Assembly: GCF_004193775.1 (NCBI RefSeq)
Contig: NC_041020.1
Span: forward strand, 8,253,198-8,317,197
Direction: 5' to 3'
From: Glycine soja
Lineage: Eukaryota > Streptophyta > Magnoliopsida > Fabales > Fabaceae
Length of the DNA stretch: 64,000 bases
Part shown: one piece after another, positions 1 to 12,029 of the stretch
Layout: each line of letters begins with the position of its first letter
How positions within the stretch are numbered: position 1 is the stretch's first letter
The notes under the pieces: model-generated
What the model saw: only the letters and a program-made list of their open reading frames with translations
The model's database searches: none
What the model was told of the DNA's origin: nothing
Made by a program: the position numbers and the translations under genes

Positions 1-3000
1 AAACTATTTTTTCAAATATTTAATGTAATATATACACAAAATTTAAATTTGAGACTACTAATTAAGTTAAAATAATCTGATGTTAAATGATTTTTAGGTC
101 GATGATACATTAATTATATTATTTGTCTCAAAACATAATTTATTTTGAGAAAATAATAAAAAAATATTTTTAAGGTGATTAAAATAATTTTTATGTTCTT
201 TAAAAAATAATAAGTTTTATGTTCAAACTATATAAATTATTAAAAATAAATTTATCTCTATATTTAAAAATTAATTATATTTTATCATCAAAATAAAATC
301 AAAATTAATTTTAAAACTAATATTAAAATATTATTCTGAAATTTAAATTATTTTTAACATTATTTATTTATTTCAACATCAATTGCTTAAAATTATTTCT
401 ACAGAAAAATAAGTTAATCAACCCCTTAGATAATAGATATTCTCTTTTCTCCATTATTCAACCTGACACATCTTGATTATTGTGGATGGTGTCCTCTGTT
501 TCAATAGCACCAAAACATCTAAATTTAATTCCATTCACTTTCACTTATTTAAAACTAAACGATATTGAGGAGAAGAAAGAAGCTACGCGATAAAATAAAT
601 TTACAATCGACTAAACTCCGTGGGCTGTGGTGGCAGAGTTGCCACCAAACTTTCTTATTTGAGTAAACATTTAAAATATAGGATAAAATAAGTTTACAAT
701 CGATAAAACTTCAAAAAATATTAATTTCTTTCTCATAATTTTTTATTAATTTAATTTATGTGAAAATAAAATATAATTTTTGTGGGTTCTCGATGATAAT
801 TATGTTAGACGATTTCTTTATGTTACTAATGAATTTAATTATTTTATATTTTCATCTTTTCAACTAAGATACTAAAACTCATTTTTGATTCATTTTTTTT
901 CCTTAATTTCATCCGAAAGTGCGATAAAATCTTTTAGGAAGTGACGAAAAATTTTAATTTTTGGAAAATTTTAGCTATCATAAATTATTTAATTCATTTT
1001 AGAGGTTTTAATCGTCATAAATAGTTGATTCATTTGTAATCAAATTATATATGTAAGTCTATTGATCACATAAAATTAAGAATTATCGCTAAGGATATAT
1101 GTTTTATTTTCATAGAGATTAAATTAATAAAAAAAATTATGAGTGTGAATTAATAATTTTTAAATTTTATAGGAATTCCAAATATATTTTAACCTAAAAT
1201 AAACGATCAAATTTTCAAAAAAGCAGATTTATTTTAGGAGAAATAAAAAAGTTAATTGTTGAGGTCATTAAAATTATTTTTATGTGAAAAAATATATAAA
1301 GTGGTAAACATATATTTATGTTTACATTTTAAAAGTAGTTTTATTTTATTATAAAAATAAAATAAAATTAAAAAATATTATTGAATATGGTTGTGCTATC
1401 TTCACAAATCAGTCTCAGCATGTGAAAGTAGACATGTCCACGTGCTCTTTAGTGACATCTCTCTGAAATGTCGCACCATAAAATTTGCCATTCTCAAACA
1501 GTCTTAAACTTTCAAATTACAAAACAACCTCTTCTTCTAAAAATATTTACTTAATTTGGGGGGGGGGGGGGGGAGTAATTATAGTTGGCTTTTAGGGAGT
1601 CAAAAATTCGTTTTAAAATTTTTTAATTTTTTTATCGATCGTGAAATTAAACCATAAGATATGCAAAATGTGAGAGAAAATATAGTTTATATTATAAAAA
1701 GAACAAGGATGTCACGTTAACTAATGGTACTTGTCAAAACCGCCAAATAAAGAGAAGACATGAAGTTGAGGTTGATAATTTAGGAAAAACCATTTTAAAG
1801 AGACAATTATATTAATTATTAAACATTCATGAGTGAGGCAGTAAGGAATTATGTCCCTTTGTTTATGATTTTTGTCGAGTATTCATATATCATGGAAGAG
1901 ATTGGATTCTCCCACAACACGATCGTTGAAACCGTTAGATGAATATTCACTATTCATATTCTAAATACAAATTTTAGCTCAGTGTCATCCAATCAACTGA
2001 TTAGAGACTAATCTCGTACAGAGATTGAATATGAAGTTTTTTTTGTAAATATAACGAAATTTTATATAACTGCATCAACCCTAGGTTAATAGACATCTTT
2101 GTTTAATTGAATAAATAAAAATATTCATATTAATATGTAATTAAAATTTTCTAATTTAATGACATGATCATAAATAAAAATATTCATATTAATATTCATC
2201 TTTGTTTAAGACTATCATTTATTTCTATTCTATTATTTTATAAATGAAATAATCAAAATAATTTGATTACATGTAAAAGTGTTATTTTTCATTATTTTCA
2301 TGAAAATCTCAAAGAAAAGGAATAAGCAATATATGATTTTTATAATTATAATCAGATATATAAATAAAAAATTAAACTAATATACAAATACCTCATAAAT
2401 ATTCAACTATTTTTAAGAATCGGATAAACTTGCTCCTTTAGCATTTGAAATTCAGGAAAATGTTTGGCTAGAGGAGGTGCCCTCGTAGCTTGCCCCTCTT
2501 GTTCAATCTGATGTATTGAATAAATTTTTGCCAACTTTTCCTCAAAAAAAATATCGAAAGAAACTTTAAATGTTAAATATATTTAGAAAAATAGTTATTA
2601 ATTCTTGAAAACTATTCTTTATTAATACATTAACGAAAAACTTTAAGTTGTTAAAATCATTTTCTTAATTAATAAGTTGTAATCGTCATTTGAACTTTAT
2701 TCTCTATATGAATCTAAATCCACGAATGAAATCGTGATAGCGGAAACGGAAAAAAGAATGAGTACATGCTCTTTGTCCATATTTATTTTATTGTTAATCC
2801 TCCTAGTTAAAAGATATTTATATTTAGAATTCGACTTAAAAGGTAAATAAAATATGACTAATAATTATTTATTTTCACTCAGGTCGAACTCAGATAGTTT
2901 TAAACCTTTATTATAGCAGCATATTCTCATTTGTGGGAAAAGTGTTTTATCTTGTTAATAAATTAGATAAACATGAATATGGGTACCGCAGCTTTTAGAC

Positions 3001-3170
3001 TTCTTAAATTCACCTAATCAAGGGAACGAACCAAAGTCTATATATTCCGATTGTTAAAGCCTTGCTTGTAGTCTTTATTTTCTGATATTATTGTATACTA
3101 TTAATTTAGCATAATCTTACGTTAGTGATAATTATATTTGAATTATATTCAATTCAAAAGTTATCCCTAA
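1..3170. other. AT-rich intergenic DNA
   Basis: No open frame or recognisable domain was found on either strand. The sequence is very AT-rich with short poly-A/T tracts. A 16-base G run lies inside it (separate entry). It may hold old, worn repeats that cannot be recognised by eye. Confidence 0.6.
1558..1573 (+). repeat. Poly-G tract (16 G)
   Basis: Sixteen consecutive G residues sit in AT-rich spacer and are followed by AGTAATT. It is one of three G runs of 12 or more in this window. Such runs can form G-quadruplexes and are also places where sequencing and assembly slip, so the exact length is uncertain. Confidence 0.9.
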
Positions 3171-3174
3171 TTCT

Positions 3175-3195
3175 TATATATATATATATATATAT
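3175..3195. repeat. (TA)n microsatellite
   Basis: About ten TA units in AT-rich spacer. Confidence 0.9.
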
Positions 3196-3745
3196 GTGAG
3201 TTTTTCATGTTTTGGATTAATTAAGGTTCAGCTTCATCTTTGGTTGGTAATTCGTGGAATACATTGGTCGGCTGGGATTTCATCATCAATTGATTGTAAG
3301 AATTGGTTTGGTGTCGGTTTCCTTTTGTGTTCGGTTTTCTTCCTCAATTAATGAGATGGTGATAAGGCCTCAATGTAGTTTTATTCCTCATTTGCATTTA
3401 GGGTTCCAATGTCAAGCACAACAGAAAGTGACAATTAATAAGTACTTGGTCTTAGATTTTAAAATGGAATTTATATTTAAGAAAAAAATGCAGGCATCAC
3501 AGTTTAAAGATGAAAAGCTTACACCTTGTAGGATGTTCTCCATCTACAAAGAAAGAAAGTGAGCTTTCTTCAAATAGTTTATACAAGAAAGTGTTTGGTT
3601 TTCTTTATGTAAAAAAATTCATTGCAGTCAATTTTTTTTCTATAACTAGAACAAAAAATTGACATATTTGCAGGAGTGAAAAAATATTAAACTTTTTAAA
3701 TTAATTACATATTAAAATAAAATAAATGCTTAAAGCGTCCACCAT

Positions 3746-4222
3746 TGTCTTGAATTGATGTATCCAAGTACAAACCTCTTGGCTCTACATGGAGGAATGC
3801 TTGGAGACCATGGGTAAAGCCCTCAACAAAACTACTGCAAGAAGAGTGAAATTATTCATCGTCCACTCCAAGAACTTGTCCAGAGAGAACATATCATAGT
3901 AGAGCCTACACCACAGACAAGGTATGACTACATCCACACCCCCTTTGATGCTTACAAGGCCCTTTCAACAGATGCTATTGTGCCATTGGAAATCCCTACT
4001 TGGACAAGACCAGTGTACCCCAACTTGGTAAGAATGACTCCTCATTGGATGATCAGTGGAACTCCAAGAACCACACGTCCATCCATTGAGGAAGTTGGAG
4101 ATTGGAAAAAGAAGGCTCTGATCATAAGCCTGGATCCATTCTCTAAGACATCCAAGTACTCTCCGCTTGCAGAACCACTCAGAATTGACCCATCAAAAAA
4201 GAATCAATTTGTTGGCTCCTAG
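3746..4222 (+). pseudogene. Unrecognised coding-like remnant
   Basis: One frame stays open from 3746 to the TAG at 4220-4222, apart from a single in-frame TAA at 3815-3817. The translation has a protein-like composition (many Pro, Arg, Lys, Trp and Tyr, few poly-Asn or poly-Lys runs) and the DNA is clearly less AT-rich than its surroundings. An ATG at 3980 would give 80 residues, including IPTWTRPVYPNLVRM and ending in KKNQFVGS. I do not recognise the family. The C-terminal end looks natural because it is followed at once by AT-rich DNA. It could be the last exon of a decayed gene, a retrocopy, or a fragment carried by a transposon. No flanking target duplication or poly-A was noticed. Confidence 0.5.
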
Positions 4223-4427
4223 TAGCATTGAGAAGAACATTTGACTGGGTAGGACAAATCATTGTCATCATTGGTTTATGAATCAATTATAAAATAGATG
4301 AACAAACCTCCATCAATGTGTTCGATATCTGGCTTTTCTTGTGGCCCAATTATCGGATTTGTTGGCTGTTGTGAAATATTTGCAGTGGTGGTATTAGCAC
4401 TAAAATCAATTTTTGACTTTGCATTTT

Positions 4428-5005
4428 CTTCATGTTGAAGGAGCAAGAACAAGGTTGGTGAGTGAAGGGGTTGGAAACACCCGCTGCTAGCCAGTATAAA
4501 TAGTGTGTCATTGTATGGTTGCACAAAATGCTTAACCCGAAAACTTGTTTCATTGATTTTAGCCTGAAAAAGTTCATTTCATTTTTTTTTTAATTCTTAT
4601 TATCTTCTAGTAGAAGTATTATTAATTATTTTACCCTAACATATCCATAGTCCAAGAGCCAAATGGGACTGTAACATTCAAAACCTTTGGTTCGTTTGAC
4701 TTTGACTTCTAGACTACGAGAATGATTAAGTTTTCTAGAAATACTTCTAACAAAAAATAATAAGAGAAAAAAATGAAATAAGATTTTTCATAGGCTAAAA
4801 TCAATCAAACAAGTTTTCAGGTTGAGCATGTGCAACCATACTTTGAAGTAATCAATGATAAAAATATAAAACCTCTCTCTTTCACTCTTTTCTTTTGTGT
4901 TGTCATTCTAGTGTTGTGGTTTCACCAATGACATGCTATTTGCACTGCCCAACAGTGGATGTTTCCAACCCCTTCACTCACCAACCCTGCTCTTGCCCCT
5001 GCAAC
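4428..5005. repeat. Imperfect inverted repeat with TATA-like motif
   Basis: The left arm (4428-4572) matches the reverse complement of the right arm in two blocks, 4783-4841 and about 4925-5001. The right arm carries about 80 extra bases between the blocks and the loop is about 210 bases. The left arm contains a TATAAATA motif at 4495-4502 in promoter-like context. Both arms encode similar peptides around VSNPFTHQPCSC, read on the minus strand for the left arm and the plus strand for the right arm. This suggests inverted duplication of one fragment. A transcript across it would fold into a long hairpin. A looser third copy lies at about 6385-6610. Confidence 0.7.
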
Positions 5006-6380
5006 GTGTTCGATTGGAAAGCAAAAATTTAATATTTTAAGTAATAAAATAAAAAATGGAAAGATAATTAAGTTTAATTTTCAAATATGAACATAAAAAT
5101 AAATTTTCAAACAAACATTTAACATTAAAAGAAAGTTTGAAAATAGTTAATAATTTTATTAATTTTTAAAAAATTGACACAGTTATTTTTTTGGACCAGT
5201 CATAGTTTCAAAATTAACATAAAAAACAATTAAATGTATATTTTGAATTTTTAAATTCGGAAAATAATATAATGGAGTAAATATTTTTCTTCTTCAAAAT
5301 AACAATCTGAAACAGGAAGATAATTAAAGCTTTGTCAATTTTAATTTAACAAATATAATCTTTTAAGATAGTTAGTCATTTAATTTTTTTAAAATAAATT
5401 ATAAATAACAACGAATTCATTGAATTGTATATATAAAATCATTCATTTATGCAAAAAAATCAAAAAATATTTTTTAACATAAAAGGGAAACTTAAAAATC
5501 ATTTAATAAGGCAGTTATTATAAAAGAATACAAATGATAATAAACTATAATAAAATATTATAAATAAAATTTTAAAAATAATTAAGAATTTAAATATTAT
5601 TAAAATTAAAAAATAAATACTAAATGATATTGAAGTGTATAAAATATTTTTTTTTCAAAATTACAACAATAATAGAAAGATATTTAATGCTCAGATTTGA
5701 AATCTTACCATAAAAAAGTAATTTTTAAATAAAAAATTACCATAAGAATAAAGTTTAAAAAATATTTAATTGATTGTTTAAAATTGTTTTTTTATTTTTT
5801 CTCAAAATTCTTAAATTGTAAATTTTTACACCTTCTTTTATGTTTATTTCTTATTTAAAGATTATTTTACGAAAAGATTTCAAATATCAACTTTAATTAG
5901 GTTTTTAACTTTCTATTCTACATTTTTGAATTTTGAAAAGAAAAATAGTAATAATTATTTTTTATTTTTGTAAAGAAACTTTTTATAAATGATTTTGTTT
6001 ACCAACATGTCATTAGTTCATGTGGAATCGAGTTTGTTTTCTTTAAGGAAGATCTTGTCTCGTGGACTAAAAAAATGTAGTTGAAAAATTATAGGTGGAT
6101 CAATTAGGATTATAATGTAATAATGACCCAAAAAAATCACCATTTCCTTTTTTCTGAAATAGTAAATTATTCCAAGTATACCTTTTTTTCTTATTCAACA
6201 TCTATCTTTTTACCTAAAAAATATCTACTTTTATATTTTTAAATATTTAGATTATTAATTATTTTACAAACCTTCCTTTTATGTTAATTTTAAATCTCCA
6301 ATTTAATTATTTTCTTTTTTCATTTTTTATTACTTAAAATATTGCATTTTTGTTTTCAAACATATTGACCAAGAATAAAG
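5006..6380. other. AT-rich intergenic DNA
   Basis: No coding frame, tandem repeat or transposon end was recognised. The DNA is dominated by A/T homopolymers and AAAATA-type words. Confidence 0.55.
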
Positions 6381-6384
6381 TTAG

Positions 6385-6610
6385 AGAGTGAGTGAACGAA
6401 TTGAAACACCAATTGGGTAGTGTAATGTTGTTCGACACCAATTGAAGTGAGTGGAGGTTTATGATTTATAAATAGTGTGACATTGTAAGAAGAAACCAAG
6501 AAAGATAAAAACATAAATATAAAAGATAAACGTGAAAGAAAAAGGTTTTATCATTGATCAATTCATTAGAAGATTAGTGCATAGTTACTTAGCCTGAAAA
6601 GAGTTGTTGC
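6385..6610 (+). repeat. Diverged copy of the 4428-4572 repeat arm
   Basis: The stretch shares the order of several words with the left arm of the inverted repeat upstream: AGTGAGTGAA, GAAACACC, TATAAATAGTGTGACATTGTA and TTAGCCTGAAAA. It again includes a TATAAATA box (about 6469-6476). It may be an LTR or promoter-containing end of a small element family present twice here. The match is by eye and weak between the words. Confidence 0.4.
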
Positions 6611-6625
6611 ACTCAAGTGCACTCT

Positions 6626-6850
6626 CTACTACTACAAAAAAAGTCCTTTAACGATGATTAATAGAGGCATTCAACGACGGTTATAACCTGTCTTTATATT
6701 TAACGTCGTTAAAAGTTGAGATATTTAACGACGGTTAAAAAATAACCGTCATAGAATAATTAAGTTTTCTAAGATGGTTGTTACCAAACAATCGTCTTAC
6801 AAAGTATCCTTTCTAAGACGGTTGTTATCTAGGACTGTCTTAGAAAGTCT
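6626..6850 (+). mobile_element. CACTA-type (En/Spm-like) transposon end
   Basis: The block begins with CTACTACTACAAAAA, close to the plant CACTA terminal repeat. It is followed by many copies in both orientations of an AACGACGGTT / AACCGTC word and the variant TCTAAGACGGTTGTTA. Dense subterminal repeats in both orientations next to a CACTACAAAAA-type end are characteristic of plant CACTA elements, where transposase binds. No matching opposite end or transposase was found nearby, so this is a fragment or the end of an element disrupted by later insertions. Confidence 0.55.
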
Positions 6851-7125
6851 TAGGAAGAAGACTTTTACATTAAGCATTTTGTACATATTCTATTGGAAAT
6901 TTTTTTATGATTGGTATATAGACCAATGTTAGAAAATCGAAGAAGTATTTGATTGGTTAATGTTATCTTTGTTATAAAAAAAAGTTTCTAAGTGCAAGGA
7001 CTTAAGTGAATTTTGACGTATACCATTTTGATGGCAAGAAGTTTAACAAGGCTAAAATACTTAGCACGAGTCCAGGATGTCGAAATGATCGTGATTATTG
7101 AAATAATAAATTTCAATGAGGCTAA

Positions 7126-7288
7126 CATTTTGATGAGCAAATTAAGCATGTGGAAGAAAAAAGCTCTCAAAATGAAGAATTTAAATTCGAATTCAAAATA
7201 GCAGTTACAATGATGAGCAAATTAAGCATGTGGAAGAAAATAGCTCTCAATGAAGAATTTAAATTCGAATTCAAAATAACAGTTACAA
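7126..7288 (+). repeat. Tandem duplication, about 77-bp unit, two copies
   Basis: A unit containing ATGAGCAAATTAAGCATG, GAAGAATTTAAATTCG and AGTTACAATG occurs twice back to back with only a few differences. The longest frame across it (7150-7410) has no recognisable domain, so I treat it as a repeat. Confidence 0.75.
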
Positions 7289-7499
7289 TGGTTGACAAAA
7301 GGGATTATATGAAGATATTGGATGCCAATAGATATAAACAATTAGAAATTCGTTATATATGTGTCAAAATCATACAATTTGACCTTTTAGTAGTAGTAGT
7401 CTATAAATAAAGACCTCCGACAACCATTTTTGTTGGATTGTCAAACACACATACGCATATAACAAGTACTAGCATGTAAACTATATTATATGACAAAAC

Positions 7500-7985
7500 C
7501 TTAGACTTTTAGAGGATGGGCTTTGGGTTTGATAGGTCAACTACTGGAGCTACTCCTTTTAAATTAGTATATGGACATGAGGTTGTGTTCCCGATTGAAA
7601 TTAATTTGAATTTGATTCAATTGCAAAGACAAAACGAATTCCCTATCCACGTATTATTTAAATATGATATATAATAAATTGAATTTATTGACAAAGAAAG
7701 GTTAATTGCCTTAGAGAATATTATTTGTCAAAAAGAAAAAATTTTCGAGTTAGAGATTTGGTTTGGAAAGTAATATTATCCATGGATAAAAAATCTAGGT
7801 CTATGGTAAGTGGCCACCAAATTGGGATGGACCTTATATATAGAAAAGGTTGTTTTAGGAAATGCTTACACAATTTGTGAAGTGAATATTGATAGTTATA
7901 TTGGTTTGATAAATGAAAAACATCTAAAGAATTATAAACCAATAATAACTGAAGTGAAAATTCCCATAACTTAGAAAGTAAAGAG
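7500..7985 (+). pseudogene. Ty3/gypsy integrase C-terminal remnant
   Basis: The plus strand around 7520-7640 encodes TGATPFKLVYGHEVVFPIE, matching the conserved TGxTPF-LVYG-EAVLP block of plant Ty3/gypsy integrases. Further along, in shifted frames, are a degenerate 'RVRDLVWK' block, an 'N-EGPY'-like region near 7815, and a closing 'KNYKPIITEVKIP'-like stretch. The same order is seen in intact integrases just before the polyprotein stop. Several stops and frameshifts make it nonfunctional. The antisense mobile-domain gene that follows fits the layout of Tat/Ogre-like elements, which carry an extra antisense gene downstream of integrase. That grouping is inference. Confidence 0.75.
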
Positions 7986-8059
7986 TGCAAATGATCAGAG
8001 AGATAGTTACATGAACAAATTGTCCTAAACAAATTGAAAATAAAGGTAAACTTTTCTAA

Positions 8060-10439
8060 GACTCTATCACTTACAAGGATTTAGCATATTTAACGTAGTG
8101 GTTCTTCTTCTTGTCATTGAAGGCCTTAATCCATGTAGATAGTGCATTCATGAACTCTTTCTTAGCATACTTAAGTTGCCTTTGTTTCTCGAGTAGAACT
8201 TTCAATTCTTCCATAATACTGCAAGCAAAAAGGTAGAGGAAATCCTTGTTCTTTTCATTAGATCCTTGGTTGCTCGAAGTTCTAAAAGCTTTTCACGAAC
8301 TTTTTGAAGTTCATCCTGGATTGGTTTGAGCTTTACCAAAAGATCTTCTTCTTTCTAGACTATATCTTGTTAAGATTTCTTAGTACTCTCTATTTGTCCT
8401 TGTATCATAGCATGATATTTTCCTTAGCTTTCTAGAATCCTTCTTGAGTTTGAACAAGTTTGTTTCAATCTTGTTCCGTCGAAGACTCAATTTCAGCAAT
8501 GTCAAAAGCGTATTGGTCACAAAGTTTATGAGCCTCGAAGGCATTATTGAAAACATTGAGGAATGATTCCATTTCTTTACAAAGCTCATCAACCACTAGG
8601 TCACTGAATTTGAAGACTTCATCCATTGCTTGTCAAAGCCCTTTTTTGTAGTTTTGATTAGAGAGGGCACCTTCAAGATTGTTGTCGAAGGCCTATCTTC
8701 TAAAATGAGTCACAACTTCATCAAAGTGTGTAAAAGGTCTATTGTAACTCGATTTGAAGGCATTGAATCCTAGAACCAAACATCAATAAAAACAAAGGGA
8801 TCAACATCAGTTGGGTCAAAATCTTCATGAGGAGTTTTGATGTTCACCCTTGGGGGTATCACTGATTGTTGTAGAGCAACAAAAGTAGCAAGCACTAGCC
8901 CCAATGAGTGGTTTTCTTTATTTGATGTTGATGTTTTTAGATGTCTAATGAAAATAGGGGGATGTTAGAAATAATGATTAAACAATTTGGAGAATTCTTT
9001 TCTATAGATGAGAGATTTTCATACCTTTCTTAGATTTAAGTTCCAAAGGTTTAGGTTTATCAGAAGTATGCAGAGTTTCCTCAACTGGAAGCTCAAGAAT
9101 TATCACTGTTAGAGCATCCACACTTAGTAGTTCTTCTTCTCCATACTAGGCAACTTCAGGTTGTATTTCTTTTTCGATGTCATTTGAAAGGTGGGTCTCA
9201 ACCAACCCTCTAGATTTAGAACATGTGGAATAAATTTTTCCTTTTTTTTTTTGAAAAATAGTATGTTTAAATTTCGAAAGAAATAAAGACATAGATTTAT
9301 AGTATTTTGAAGTTTCTGTTAGGTATATTTAGAATAAGTAAATAAGGGGAATTTTTAGGGGGAAATACCTTTTTCTTTGGCTTCATTGAAGGAGTCAATT
9401 TAAATGAAGAACTAACTGACATCTCTTCATCATAATCACCTGCTTCCTTCAAGAATTTATCCTTTGGTTACTAAGGGTTGAAAAGCATGTGTATATATAA
9501 AAAGTGTCAAAAAGATTGAGATTGAAAAGTTCTTTTGAGAAAAAATAACCTTTGTCTGATCTCTAGTCTTTGGAGGTTTTGATGGGAATTTGACTTTATC
9601 ATCATTCTTGCCATTATTAGTTTTCTTCAATCCCTGCCATAAATTAGTCAGTTCGATGAGAAAAACCTTATCAAAATGGGACATGATTTAAAGGTGGAAG
9701 AATTTGAAGTACCTTATTTCCGATGTTAACAAAAGATGTTGCTTTCTTTTTTCGAAAGGTCTTCTTGTAAGTACCTTGCTTGTCATCTTCCCAATCTTCC
9801 GCATCTTCTTAATGTGGTATTTTGATAAGAATGTCTGAAATAAAATTGAGAACATTTAAAATATTTGGTTAGGATTACTTTAAGAATTTCATTATGTTGA
9901 AAAGAAATTTACCATTTAGTTCTTTTGTTTCAATATCTACTCATTCCTTGAGAATTATTTTTCTTGGGTATTTTTATAGTCACCATGATAAATTTTGGCA
10001 AAGGTTGCTCTTTGAGCGATGTGTGTGTGTTATTGAGTCTATAGATAATTGAGAATGATAGGAGTTCTCGAACCTAAGGAGGATTTCAAAGACTTTAACT
10101 TAAGCCAAAGCAAGCTTTTCGAGTTAATTACTCTACTATTGTCTTTGTTTCTTTCTATTTTATCTCTAAGAGCAAAAATTGCTACTCAAAAAGTGGCTAT
10201 AGGCTGGTTTGGATGATAACTTATATGATAGAAGTTTTCGAAGTGAATAATTTCGATGACTAGTTCATGCTTACATTTGCTCTTTTTGCTAGTATCCTAC
10301 ATAGAATCACGAGATTTGATTAATTTCTCTAAGTAAGATATGGTGGAAATAGGTCTTTGAGAATAATAATCCTTCCATCATAAATGAAAATATTTTGTGC
10401 TTAAAAATAATTCTCGAAGGGAGATGGTTGGAATTGCAA
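8060..10439 (-). pseudogene. Decayed C-terminal part of mobile-domain gene
   Basis: Read on the minus strand this stretch yields broken Lys/Glu/Leu-rich frames that look like coiled coil (for example 8092-8220, with EELKVLLEKQRQLKYAKKEF), interrupted by stops. It follows in order behind the plant-mobile-domain region at 10440-11925 and is probably its long C-terminal part. Such tails are common in genes of this class. No single domain is recognised, and several short AT-rich gaps look like introns or indels. Confidence 0.45.
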
Positions 10440-11925
10440 CTTCATTTTAGGAGTTCCTTTCTTGATGACTTTAGGGATGAACTTTCATCACCTTGAATTT
10501 GATATGGGTGTGGCTTCTTTTGATACATGGGCATTAGAGGTAATTGGCAAAGAGCAAATTGTCTTGCAAAAGTTTGAAGTTGATAAGGATAAAATTGAAT
10601 GTCCTTTGAAGTAATCCTAGCAAAAAGGATATCCCAAGTAAGAAAAACACTCCAAATTTCAATCAACTCTAATTGTTGACCAAGAGTTTCACAAGGGATC
10701 TTCGTTTCCGCTATGTTGGTATAGTTAAATTGAAGTTCACAAAAGGGGCTAAATTGTTGTAACATTCATAGGTGCAAAATTCTTTACTAGGGGTAAGGTA
10801 TGTCAATTGTTCTCCTTCAGTTTTGAGTTTGATATCATTTGGGATGTCTCTTTTGAGAATTATATGATTGGCTAAAAGAGCATCCAACCAACTATGTGCT
10901 TCATCTTCCTAGGGGCATCCATGATTTCAATAGCTTCGTCCATCACTTTAAAAACTGAAGCTAAGAGAAATTTGCTAAGACAAATATATTCTCCAGAATG
11001 AAGAGCTTGAGCTATAACAATAGATCAAAATTCAAAGAGCTCAAGGGCAAAGTAGATGTGAGGAGATCCAATAATCAAAAAGGCAATATGCTCTTGATCA
11101 GATACCTCTTCAGTTTTTTTTTGTTCTTTTCAATGAAACCTCCATAAGACTTAGTGCTGAAATCGATATTTACCTCGCCTCTTTCGATTTAATCAACAAA
11201 TAAACCCAAAGCGTAAGTTTTTCTTAAAGTTTTTAAACTAGTGATATCAGCAATATTCATTGACGTTGGCGAAACTAGACCACAAGGGAGTTTGAGAGCA
11301 TGCAAACTTTGGTTCTAGAATAGAAAAGAATCCATAATCAAGGGCATATCCAAACTCACAAATTGTATTTGCTTAATTGAATTAAGTCATATATGCCGAT
11401 GTTATTCCAATGTTTTGTTTCTTAGTTTCTAGACGCTTTAACCAACTAAAATAAGTTTTCCTATCTTTTGGAGGAGGATCCCTAAAAATGTCACTCTTTT
11501 CTTTTAGAAAATCAATTTAATCATCAAATAAACCCAAATCGTAAGTTTTTCCTAGAGGTTTTAAACTAGTGATATCCATTAATGTTGGCGAAACTGGATT
11601 GCAAAGGAGTTCAAGAGCATGCAAACTTTGGTTCCAGAATAGAAAAGAAGCCAAAATCAAGGGCATATCCAAACTAACTAATTGTATTTACTTAATTGAA
11701 TTAATTCATATATGCCAATGTCATTCCAGTGTTGTGCTTCCTTAGTTTTCAGACACTTTAACCAACTGAAATGAGTTTTCCTATCTTCTAGAGAAGAATC
11801 CCTAAAAATGCCACTCTTTTCTTTTAGAAAATCACTCCTGATGGTGTCTTTATGGATTAAGGGATATTTTTCATCTTAAGTCGGAAACCAAATCTTAATG
11901 GCTTCTAAATCCATTTGAGGGTGGT
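10440..11925 (-). pseudogene. Plant mobile domain (aminotransferase-like) gene remnant
   Basis: The minus strand begins at about 11920 with MDLEAIKIWFPT and continues through HFSWLKCLKTKEAQHWNDI, SFLFWNQSLHALELLC, NPVSPTLMDITSL and KPLGKTYDLGLFDD. These match the order of plant mobile domain proteins (PF10536 type): WL region, FW hydrophobic block, 'TLLDV--I-GL-P-G'. The later segment at 10442-10765 has YPYQLQTFARQFALCQ, resembling the 'P-RVARQFG--Q' end of the domain. Several stops and an internal duplication (separate entry) break the frame. PMD genes occur as host genes and as passengers of transposons. Here a gypsy integrase in opposite orientation next door suggests the passenger form. 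Confidence 0.7.
11186..11833 (-). repeat. Tandem duplication of about 330 bp inside the mobile-domain gene
   Basis: Copy one (about 11186-11515) and copy two (about 11516-11833) share long stretches such as AAACCCAAA-CGTAAGTTTTTC, GAGAGCATGCAAACTTTGG / CAAGAGCATGCAAACTTTGG, and GGGCATATCCAAACT. Both encode the same mobile-domain segment. They differ at many positions, so the duplication is not recent. Either copy could be the original. The duplication adds about 110 residues to the domain. Confidence 0.85.
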
Positions 11926-12013
11926 AAGGACTTGCAAAACAAATATTTTTGTTGTCAAGAAAAGTTAGGATCAATACATGGGTTTCCCACACTTTTCTAC
12001 ATTCCCTTGGGGA

Positions 12014-12029
12014 GGGGGGGGGGGGGGGG
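12014..12029 (+). repeat. Poly-G tract (16 G) at the boundary of two remnants
   Basis: Sixteen G residues, followed by ACCCCC, lie where the gypsy protease-proximal remnant (higher coordinates) gives way to the mobile-domain remnant (lower coordinates). It could be an ordinary homopolymer or a join between unrelated pieces. Confidence 0.85.

Noticed and set aside
3254..3562. A 102-residue frame on the plus strand
   Set aside because: No recognisable domain, AT-rich, and no promoter or neighbour to support it. Left unassigned.
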